Below the pieces are notes generated by a model. That model searched no databases. It had not been told where the DNA came from and saw only the letters and a program-made list of their open reading frames with translations. Below are positions 57,460 to 64,000 of a stretch of 64,000 nucleotides of DNA, one piece after another (within the stretch, counting starts at the first letter, position 1; every line of letters starts with the position of its first letter). This stretch comes from Microbacterium sp. A20 (GTDB lineage Bacteria > Actinomycetota > Actinomycetes > Actinomycetales > Microbacteriaceae). The translations under genes were made by a program, and so were the position numbers. The DNA lies in contig NZ_SSDF01000088.1 in assembly GCF_004794515.1 (NCBI RefSeq), forward strand, positions 1 through 64,000, written 5' to 3'.

Positions 57460-58527
57460 TCAGTCCGCCGCGCCGGTTCCCGCGTCGCGTTTGAGCGCAT
57501 CGGCGGTGCGGATGAACAGGATGATCCACGTGAACACCAGGGTTCCCGCCACGAGCTCGACAGCGGTCAGCGTGTAGTAGCCGACGGCGAAGAACACCGA
57601 GAGGAGAAGGATCAGGAGGGTGAACACGTAGCCGACGAGCAGGAAGGTGCGCGAGACGCCGGGCACCCACCAGCGGACGGCGACGACGAGCACCGCGTAG
57701 GCGACCACCATCCCCGACGCCACTCCGGTGTGCAGGGCGAAGTGCTCGTCCACCGGGAAGACTCCGACGAGACCGAGGAAGATGCCGACGATCACGAGGC
57801 ACGTGCGCACGGAGGCAGCCCCGCGCGGGTGGGTCGTCGGAATCCCCTTCGTCGCGTAGCGCGCCAACGTCGTCACGAGGATCCCCGCGATGATCAGCGT
57901 GAGGTTGAAGGCCCGGGCGGAGAGGTCGTCCGTCATGCCGAGGGCGCTCAGATTCTCCTTCCACCACTGCGGATCGCTCGCTGTGAGCATGCTCGCCAGC
58001 ACGCCCAACACGAGGAACACCGCGAGCACGGTGGCCAGCAGCTGCAGGTCGAGGTGCGTCGCCGAGTAGTACGTCACGTAGGCGGTGAGAGCGGCGGCGG
58101 CGCCGGCCAGCATCAGCGCCGGGAGCGGGAACACGACGGCTCCGATCAACCCTGCCTCGACGATCGTGGCGGCCAGGGTCCACCCGAGCAGGGCGATCAT
58201 GGCGTGGGCGAAGGCGAATGCGGCGATGTCGACGACGTCGAGCGCGCCGAGCCGCTTCCGCCGGGCGGGGTCGGCTGCGATGACGCGTCCGAGCACGAAG
58301 ACGACGATCGCGGTGACCGCGGACATCAGCGCCGCGAACTGGCCCAGGGAGTCCGGGCCGGCGATGGGAGCCGACTGCAACCGGAAGACGGGCAGCGCGA
58401 CGAGGGCCGCGAGCACGAACGCGACGATCGAGATCTGAAGCCCGATGGCCTCCCGAGCGCGCTCTCGTGTGGCTCCGCGCGAGCGGGCTTCCGTGAGGAG
58501 ATCGTGGCCTGCTGGCGTCGTGGACAT
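57460..58527 (-). CDS. DUF998-like multi-pass membrane protein
   Basis: 355 residues with about ten membrane segments, e.g. LQISIVAFVLAALVALPVFR, LDVVDIAAFAFAHAMIALLG, AFNLTLIIAGILVTTLARYA. The repeated hairpins, GIPTTHPRGAASVRT loop and overall layout resemble DUF998 proteins. Function unknown. Confidence 0.7.
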   Translation of the reverse strand: MSTTPAGHDLLTEARSRGATRERAREAIGLQISIVAFVLAALVALPVFRLQSAPIAGPDSLGQFAALMSAVTAIVVFVLGRVIAADPARRKRLGALDVVDIAAFAFAHAMIALLGWTLAATIVEAGLIGAVVFPLPALMLAGAAAALTAYVTYYSATHLDLQLLATVLAVFLVLGVLASMLTASDPQWWKENLSALGMTDDLSARAFNLTLIIAGILVTTLARYATKGIPTTHPRGAASVRTCLVIVGIFLGLVGVFPVDEHFALHTGVASGMVVAYAVLVVAVRWWVPGVSRTFLLVGYVFTLLILLLSVFFAVGYYTLTAVELVAGTLVFTWIILFIRTADALKRDAGTGAAD

Positions 58528-58599
58528 GCTCTCAGTCTCCTTCTCCGCTTCGGCGTCGGCTTCGGCGGCTCATCCGCGCGGGGCGATGCGGGTCGCGGG

Positions 58600-59229
58600 T
58601 CAGATCTTGATGGGAAAGGTGGCCAGGACGACGATGCCCACGACGGCGAGCACACCGCTGAGGGAGAGGAAGACGGTGCGCCGCCACCGAGCGCGCTGGT
58701 TCTGGGAGAGGGCGGCGAAGAACAGCACGAGTGCGAAGAGGACGGTCAGGAGCGAATAGTCGTCGCCGCGTTGATTGTTCCGGAGTGCCTCGTCGAACTT
58801 CTCGTCGGCCCGGGTGTTCAGCTCAGCCGCCTCCGACTCACCTGGTGGGACGTACTCGTCCATGGCGAACGGACCGTCCGCCTCCCGCCCCGCGTCGTCC
58901 CAGGCGTCGAACGCCGCAGCGAACTCCGGAGTGAAGCGGGCCTCGATGAACTCGACGAGATCGTCCTGCCCCTCCCGCTCGGCGAGCACCCACTCGGTGT
59001 AGATCGTCAGGTCGTATTGCCGGGCGGCCTGGGCAGTCGACTCGGCCGAGGCCGCCTGCACCCGCGCGCTTGACGCCTGACTGAACGCGATCGACATCTC
59101 GCCGCCCCACTTCGATGCCTCGAAGCCGCACCAGGCGGTGATGACCGCTGTGATGGAGAGCAGGAGCACCGTGCTGACCTCGAGCACTCCGTACTTGCGG
59201 TCGTGAGCGGGGGCGGGCCGATCTTCCAT
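58600..59229 (-). CDS. Membrane protein, 209 aa (DUF4337-like)
   Basis: From MEDRPAPAHDRKYGVLEVST: segment 1 at 20-38 (VSTVLLLSITAVITAWCGFE), a long acidic soluble part (LAEREGQDDLVEFIEARFTP), then two segments near the end (LLTVLFALVLFFAALSQNQR, VFLSLSGVLAVVGIVVLATF). Pattern resembles DUF4337. No ribosome-binding site near the ATG. Divergent from the MscS gene. Confidence 0.7.
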   Translation of the reverse strand: MEDRPAPAHDRKYGVLEVSTVLLLSITAVITAWCGFEASKWGGEMSIAFSQASSARVQAASAESTAQAARQYDLTIYTEWVLAEREGQDDLVEFIEARFTPEFAAAFDAWDDAGREADGPFAMDEYVPPGESEAAELNTRADEKFDEALRNNQRGDDYSLLTVLFALVLFFAALSQNQRARWRRTVFLSLSGVLAVVGIVVLATFPIKI

Positions 59230-59375
59230 GCGGCAATGCTGGAGGTGCCACACGATGCCTGTCGCGTGGAGGTCACCCGTGTGGGGTGACCTTCCGGAGC
59301 GCCGGGGAGCCACGCGGCCCATCCTGGTCCTATGAGGCGGACGAGCCGAAGGCTGCCCCCGAGGGGCCGAGGATC

Positions 59376-60209
59376 ATGACGCTGGGCGACCTGTTCCCCG
59401 ACGGGCTGTCTGCGTGGCAGATCGTGCTCGCGATCGTGTCGGTGCTCATCGGCTGGCTGCTGTCGCGCTTCGCCCGCAAGGGTGTGCTCAAGCTGGCGGC
59501 TCGGACGCCAGGGATCTCCGACTCGGTGTCGCAGCTGGCCGCCCGTTTCACGCAGTACGCCCTCCTCCTGGTCGGCATCGGCGTCGGGCTGGCGTTCCTC
59601 GGGGCCAACGTGCAGCCTCTGCTGGCGATGACGGCGATCGCCGTGGTCGTGCTGATCCTGGTGCTGCGCGGCGTCGCAGACAATTTCGCCGCCGGCGTGC
59701 TCATCCAATCCCGCCAATCGGTGAAGATCGGCGAGGAGATCGGGATCGAAGGCCCGGACGGCGTGATCCGCGGGACCGTGCAGGAGCTCAACGGACGCTC
59801 CGTGATCCTCACCACCGTCGACGGCCTCACGGTGCACGTGCCGAACGCCGCGCTCCTCACCGGGGTCCTGGTGAACGACTCGCGTCACGGCGCGCGACGG
59901 AGCGACGTCGACATCCGCATCGCCCGATCGGCGGAACTCGACCTGGACGACGTGATCACGGCGATCACAGCGGCAGCACGCAGTGTCGATGGCGTGCACG
60001 CGCGCGAGCACCCGAACGTGCGAATCGGCGCGATCTCGCCCGATCGGTGGACGCTGACGCTCCAGATCTGGCATCACCCGCTGCACGGCAGCGCCGTGAT
60101 CTCCGGCGCCGTGCGTGGCGTCGCGGAGGCACTCGAGACGGCAGGAGTGCGTGCCGTGGTCGTGTCCGAGCAGGGGCCACCTCCCCTCGTCCCGCCGGAG
60201 CCGTTCTGA
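59376..60209 (+). CDS. MscS-type mechanosensitive channel
   Basis: 277 residues. Two or three membrane segments (AWQIVLAIVSVLIGWLLSRF, YALLLVGIGVGLAFLGANVQ, LLAMTAIAVVVLILVLRGVA), then the MscS beta domain: VADNFAAGVLIQSRQSVKIG EEIGIEG, VDGLTVHVPNAALLTGVLVN and a mixed C-terminal part. It releases solutes on hypo-osmotic shock. GAGGATC before the ATG is a weak SD; a longer frame to 59286 is possible. Confidence 0.85.
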   Translation: MTLGDLFPDGLSAWQIVLAIVSVLIGWLLSRFARKGVLKLAARTPGISDSVSQLAARFTQYALLLVGIGVGLAFLGANVQPLLAMTAIAVVVLILVLRGVADNFAAGVLIQSRQSVKIGEEIGIEGPDGVIRGTVQELNGRSVILTTVDGLTVHVPNAALLTGVLVNDSRHGARRSDVDIRIARSAELDLDDVITAITAAARSVDGVHAREHPNVRIGAISPDRWTLTLQIWHHPLHGSAVISGAVRGVAEALETAGVRAVVVSEQGPPPLVPPEPF

Positions 60210-60280
60210 GCGCCCGGGCCGCCGGTACGCCGTCCGCGAGGCGACCGGACTCCCGCCCAGCCGAGGGCTACGCTGGCCGC

Positions 60281-61447
60281 GTGACCCCCTCGCCTGCGCC
60301 CGAGCGCACCACCGACCGCTCGCTCTCCCCCAGCCTGCGGGTGCTCCTCGTGCTCGCCGCGAGCGTGCTGACGCTGGCCGGCGTGTACTTCGCACGGGAT
60401 CTCTTCGGTCCGATCGCGCTGGCGATCGTGATCGTGATCATCTGCGAGCCGCTCCGACGCCCACTCGATCGCCGCGGCTGGCCGCAGTGGGCCAGCACCA
60501 CGGCCGTCATCGTCGTCGCCTATCTGATCCTGCTGTCGATGGGCGCTCTGCTCTGGCTCGCCGGCACGCAGTTCGCGCGGCTCATCGGCGACCTGGTGTC
60601 TCAGGGCGGTCTGGAGAACACCGCCACCGAGCTGGTGGGATGGCTGCAGACGCTCGGACTGGACGAAGAGGCCTCGGATGCCGCTACCTCGATCCTCGAT
60701 CCGGAGACGCTGCTCGGTGTCGCGCGAAGCGTGGGAGGCACCGTACTCAGCGTCGCGACCGCCCTGTTCTTCGTCTGCGCCTACATCATCTTCATGGCGA
60801 TCGATGCGGCGCGCTATCGTCAGGCCCCCGCCCTCTTCGGCGCGACAAAGGGACCGGTTCTGGCGAGAATTGCACATCTCAACTCGGGCATCCGCCGGTA
60901 CTACATCGTCAACGCCACCTTCGGGGCGATCGTCGCCGTCATCGACGGCCTGGCCCTGTGGTGGATGGGCATCCCGGCTCCGGTCGTGTGGGCGATCCTG
61001 GCCTTCGTCACGAACTTCATCCCGAACGTCGGCTTCGTCATCGGACTCGTCCCCCCGGCGATCCTCGCCTTCGTGGTCGGGGGCTGGCCGCTTCTGCTCG
61101 GCGTCATCGCCGTCTACAGCATCGTGAACGTGGTGCTCCAGGTGCTCGTGCAGCCGAAGTTCGTCAGCGATGCCGTGGACCTCAGCCTCACCCTGAGCTT
61201 CTTCTCCGTGATCTTCTGGACGTTCATCATAGGCCCGCTCGGTGCGATCCTCTCCATCCCGCTCACGCTGCTCGCCCGCGCTCTCGTCTTCGAGGGAGAC
61301 CCCGAGGCGACGTGGCTGCGCTGGCTCTCGGGTGACCGCACCGCGGTGCCGCCCGAGCCCGAGCCCGAGCCCGATCCTGTGCCGGTGACCGGCGGCCGCG
61401 GCCTCCTGCGGCGTCGTGGAAGCCGAGCTCCCGAGGCGCAGGGCTGA
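60281..61447 (+). CDS. AI-2E/PerM family transporter (second member)
   Basis: 388 residues from a GTG at 60281: TACGCT at 60269-60274 is 6 nt before it (leaderless). Segments: LLVLAASVLTLAGVYFARDL, AIVIVIICEPL, TTAVIVVAYLILLSMGALLW, and the core VWAILAFVTNFIPNVGFVIG LVPPAILAFVVGG, with SFFSVIFWTFIIGPLGAILS IPLTLLARA near the end. Ends in a PEPEPEPDP tail from a 6-bp repeat. Starts 71 nt after the MscS gene. Confidence 0.87.
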   Translation: MTPSPAPERTTDRSLSPSLRVLLVLAASVLTLAGVYFARDLFGPIALAIVIVIICEPLRRPLDRRGWPQWASTTAVIVVAYLILLSMGALLWLAGTQFARLIGDLVSQGGLENTATELVGWLQTLGLDEEASDAATSILDPETLLGVARSVGGTVLSVATALFFVCAYIIFMAIDAARYRQAPALFGATKGPVLARIAHLNSGIRRYYIVNATFGAIVAVIDGLALWWMGIPAPVVWAILAFVTNFIPNVGFVIGLVPPAILAFVVGGWPLLLGVIAVYSIVNVVLQVLVQPKFVSDAVDLSLTLSFFSVIFWTFIIGPLGAILSIPLTLLARALVFEGDPEATWLRWLSGDRTAVPPEPEPEPDPVPVTGGRGLLRRRGSRAPEAQG

Positions 61448-61565
61448 TCATGGCGACCGTAAATCACCCGGGGGAGGTTGCGATCCAGACGTGGTCGCCG
61501 GATCCGCCTCGGTGGGATCGTGGACGTCGACGCGCTCGGCCGGGGCGCGCCCGAAGGGAGACGAC

Positions 61566-63245
61566 GTGCAACGTCCGCTCGCGGGGCTGACCAGGCGCAA
61601 CTTCGTCACGGAGTTGACCGCCGGCGTCACTCTGCTCGCCATCGCCATCCCCCTCAACATCGGCTACGCGCAGATCGCGGGGCTCCCGCCCACCGCGGGT
61701 CTCTACGCCCTCATCGTCCCGACCATCGTGTATGCGCTGGTCGTGTCCTCCCGGCAGTTGGTCGCCTCCCCCGACGCCGCCGCGGCCGCACTGGTCGCGT
61801 CCTCGATCGGCGGACTGGCCGCGGCCGGCAGCGCCGACTACGCGACACTCGCCCTCGCGCAGGCGATCATCTGCGGCGGCATGTTCGTGCTCCTGGCCGT
61901 GTTCAAGCTCGGATTCCTGGCGAACTTCCTCTCCAAGCCGATCCTGGTCGGATTCGTCGGCGGCCTCGCGCTGGACATCATGGTCAGCCAGGTCGCCAAG
62001 ATGCTCGGCGTCAAGATCGACTCCGGCAAGGAGTTCACGGGTAAGGTCGCTGACCTCATCGGAGGCATCACGACCCTCAACGGCTGGGCCGTCCTGATCT
62101 CGGTCTGCTCGGTGGCCGTCCTGCTGCTGGGGCGCCGCTACCTCCGCGCCGTCCCCTGGGCGCTGATCGTGCTCGTGGCGACGACACTCGTGGTCGTGCT
62201 CACGGGGCTCGACCAACGCGGTGTCGACGTACTGGGCGAGGTTCCGGCGGGTCCGCCCGTGCTCACCTGGCCGATGATCGACTGGACGCTCTGGCTCGCG
62301 CTGGTGCCGTCCGCGATCGCACTGACGCTGGTCACCACGGCGGAAGGGCTCCTGGTCTCGCGCTCGTACTCCGAGAAGCACGGCTACCCGTTCCATGCGA
62401 ACCGCGATCTCTTCGCGTTCGGCATCGCCAACGTCGCCGCGGGAGCCCAGGGCAGCTTCGCCGTCGGATCATCGACCTCGCGAACGGCGGCGATGGATCA
62501 GGCGGGATCGCGCACGCAGTTCCCGGCCCTGATCCTCGCGGCCGGCACACTCCTGCTGCTCCTATTCGGCACCGCGCTGCTGGCAGACATCCCGTCGCCC
62601 GCCATCGGCGCGATCGTCGGGGTGGCGATCATCCCCCTGCTCGGTATCCGCGACTTCATCGATCTGTGGCGAAAGGATCGGTTCGAGTTCCTCATCGGGG
62701 CGACCTGCTTCCTGGTCACCCTCTTCGTCGGTTCCATCCCCGGCATCCTGGTCGCGTTCGTGCTCGCGCTCATCAACATCGCGCGCCGTGCCTCGAACCC
62801 CGCCATCGACGTCCTCGAATCCAGCGGCGATCCGGGCGAGTCGCTGCTGGAGGATGCACCTGCAGGAACCGTGACCGCTCCGGGCGTGATCGTCATCCGC
62901 CTGGCCGCTCCGCTGTTCTTCGCCAACGGGGCCGTGTTCTCGACGGCGGTGAAGGACGCGATCCGTTCGGCCGGTGAGGGATCCGTCCAGCACCTCGTGG
63001 TCGACATGGAGGCCGTGACCGACGTCGACGTCACCGGGGCGGAGTCGTTCGACTCGCTCAAGAAGTGGCTCGCCGCCGGCTCTATCTCGCTCGCGTTCAG
63101 TCGAGTCCGGCCGAATACGCTGCACCGACTCACGGGGCTCGGTCTGCTCGAGTCGGAGCAGGTCTATGCGACCAATCGCGCAGCGATCAGCGACCTCACC
63201 CGAACGACCTCGGGATCACAGCGTTCAGAGAGAGAAGGCCAGTGA
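61566..63245 (+). CDS. SulP family anion transporter with STAS domain
   Basis: 559 residues from a GTG at 61566 (GGGAG 5 nt before). SulP pattern: VTLLAIAIPLNIGYAQIAGL PPTAGLYALI, VASPDAAAAAL; the transport core runs to residue 400; C-terminal STAS domain: VIVIRLAAPLFFANGAVFST AVKDAI, then VVDMEAVTDVDVTGAESFDS. SulP proteins move sulfate, bicarbonate or other anions. The next gene overlaps by 1 nt. Near an arylsulfatase, sulfate is possible, but not shown. Confidence 0.93.
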   Translation: MQRPLAGLTRRNFVTELTAGVTLLAIAIPLNIGYAQIAGLPPTAGLYALIVPTIVYALVVSSRQLVASPDAAAAALVASSIGGLAAAGSADYATLALAQAIICGGMFVLLAVFKLGFLANFLSKPILVGFVGGLALDIMVSQVAKMLGVKIDSGKEFTGKVADLIGGITTLNGWAVLISVCSVAVLLLGRRYLRAVPWALIVLVATTLVVVLTGLDQRGVDVLGEVPAGPPVLTWPMIDWTLWLALVPSAIALTLVTTAEGLLVSRSYSEKHGYPFHANRDLFAFGIANVAAGAQGSFAVGSSTSRTAAMDQAGSRTQFPALILAAGTLLLLLFGTALLADIPSPAIGAIVGVAIIPLLGIRDFIDLWRKDRFEFLIGATCFLVTLFVGSIPGILVAFVLALINIARRASNPAIDVLESSGDPGESLLEDAPAGTVTAPGVIVIRLAAPLFFANGAVFSTAVKDAIRSAGEGSVQHLVVDMEAVTDVDVTGAESFDSLKKWLAAGSISLAFSRVRPNTLHRLTGLGLLESEQVYATNRAAISDLTRTTSGSQRSEREGQ

Positions 63246-63916
63246 TGGGACCCGTCGTCGGAGACATTCTTCCGCTCGCTCTCGGCGTCGCGATCAGCCC
63301 GATACCGATCATCGCCGCGATCCTGATGCTGCTCTCCCCCAAAGCGCGGGTGACGAGCGTCGGCTTCCTCCTCGGCTGGGTCGTCGGGATCGTGGCCGCG
63401 GTCACGGTGTTCACGTTGCTGTCGTCGATCCTGCCGGATGACGATCCCGATGTCTCCCACCCGATCCGCGGCGTGGTGCAGCTCGTTCTCGGCCTGCTGC
63501 TTCTCGTCCTCGCGTCCGGACAGTGGCGCAAGCGGCCGAAGGCGGGGGAAGAGGCCGCCCTCCCGAAGTGGATGAAGGCCATCGACACGGTCACCTTCCC
63601 GGTCGCGCTCGGACTCGGCTTCCTGCTGTCCGCCGTGAACCCGAAGAACCTGATCATGGCGGCGGGCGCCGGCACCGACATCGGCGCGGCGTCGCTTCCT
63701 GCCGGATCCGTCGTCGTGGTGATCGTCATCTACACGCTCATCGCCGCGTCGACCGTGCTGGTCCCGGTCATCGGATATCTCCTCGCCGCCGACCGCCTTC
63801 GCGGTCCGCTCGACGCCCTCCGCGGCTGGCTCGCCACCGAGAACGCCGTCATCATGGCCGTGCTGCTGCTGGTGATCGGTGTCTCGATGCTCGGCAAGGG
63901 CATCGGGAGCTTCTAG
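63245..63916 (+). CDS. GAP (Sap) family membrane protein
   Basis: 223 residues, six membrane segments: ILPLALGVAISPIPIIAAIL, SVGFLLGWVVGIVAAVTVFT, VVQLVLGLLLLVLASGQWRK, TFPVALGLGFLLSAVNPKNL, then two more. Pattern of GAP/Sap proteins (sulfolipid-1-addressing in mycobacteria). Start overlaps the SulP stop (TGATG), so coupled. Confidence 0.88.
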   Translation: MGPVVGDILPLALGVAISPIPIIAAILMLLSPKARVTSVGFLLGWVVGIVAAVTVFTLLSSILPDDDPDVSHPIRGVVQLVLGLLLLVLASGQWRKRPKAGEEAALPKWMKAIDTVTFPVALGLGFLLSAVNPKNLIMAAGAGTDIGAASLPAGSVVVVIVIYTLIAASTVLVPVIGYLLAADRLRGPLDALRGWLATENAVIMAVLLLVIGVSMLGKGIGSF

Positions 63917-63951
63917 GGCCGGACCGGGGAACCAGAAGGAGGAACGAGGAT

Positions 63952-64000
63952 ATGGGCGAGCTGATCCTGGACCTCGTTCCCGTCGCTCTCGGCGTGGTGC
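63952..64000 (+). CDS. GAP-family paralog, 5' end only
   Basis: MGELILDLVPVALGVV, 16 codons before the window ends; AAGGAGG 9 nt before the ATG. The start resembles the preceding GAP protein (MGPVVGDILPLALGVA), so probably a tandem paralog. Confidence 0.75.
   Translation, partial: MGELILDLVPVALGVV

Noticed and set aside
59414..60280. Upstream extension of the second AI-2E transporter frame
   Set aside because: It is antisense-type coding over the MscS gene in another frame; the leaderless GTG at 60281 is the real start.
61357..61380. GAGCCC hexamer repeat near the end of the second AI-2E transporter
   Set aside because: It is a normal in-frame Pro-Glu tail, common in actinobacterial membrane proteins; a 6-bp unit cannot shift the frame.

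Overview
The window is high-GC DNA of an actinobacterium, most likely a member of the Micrococcales close to Microbacterium. This is inferred from the protein families (DUF3039, DUF6325, SHOCT, DUF4326), the codon bias, and the many genes whose -10 box (TAnnnT) lies only 6-7 nt before an ATG or GTG, which is the signature of leaderless transcripts. It falls into two parts: the right-hand half of a tailed-phage prophage (1 to about 32,492) and host chromosome (about 32,493 to 64,000).

Prophage. Structural genes lie at the left on the minus strand, in virion order when read leftwards from 7,015: terminase small and large subunits, portal, MuF-like protein, scaffold, head decoration, major capsid, and a partial gene that leaves the window. 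Tail genes must lie further left. An HNH gene and a plus-strand primase-like gene flank the terminase. From 8.2 to 30.1 kb a leftward early operon is packed with small genes chained by 4-nt overlaps (ATGA or GTGA); about a dozen are below 60 residues. It carries a RecE-like nuclease with a possible annealing protein, a replication-type winged-helix protein next to a DnaA box, HTH-repeat proteins, a helicase-methyltransferase fusion, a cytosine-5 methyltransferase and a RusA-like resolvase. A few plus-strand genes (10.4-11.8 kb and 13.2-14.0 kb) interrupt it. The immunity region at 29.9-31.0 kb has divergent promoters over palindromic operators, a repressor, an ImmA-type metallopeptidase and a DinD/KilA-C antirepressor. 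A tyrosine integrase then leads into an att site that is the 3' half of a tRNA, anticodon apparently CCG (Arg).

Chromosome. After a strong terminator comes a decayed transposase that abuts a truncated short-chain dehydrogenase. From 34 to 44 kb is a redox and stress island: three SDRs, a TetR regulator with two palindromes, cupin, carboxymuconolactone decarboxylase, zinc-type alcohol dehydrogenase, Bcr/CflA exporter, two cyclophilin-like proteins, two paralogous XRE/MmyB regulators, DUF2255, an F420-reductase-like protein and a MoaF-like protein. From 46 to 64 kb are a HAD phosphatase convergent with a large arylsulfatase, then membrane and stress genes: two AI-2E/PerM transporters, SHOCT and DUF6325 proteins, a LAL/LuxR regulator, MscS channel, SulP transporter and GAP-family proteins.

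Most notable: a run of 12 AGCC units in the portal gene that puts about 58 conserved-looking C-terminal codons out of frame (a candidate phase switch in a virion gene); paired CCC/GGG motifs 8-9 nt before the starts of three phage genes; a 500-nt non-coding block with a perfect tRNA T-arm and a distant matching acceptor strand; and a possible phage replication origin.
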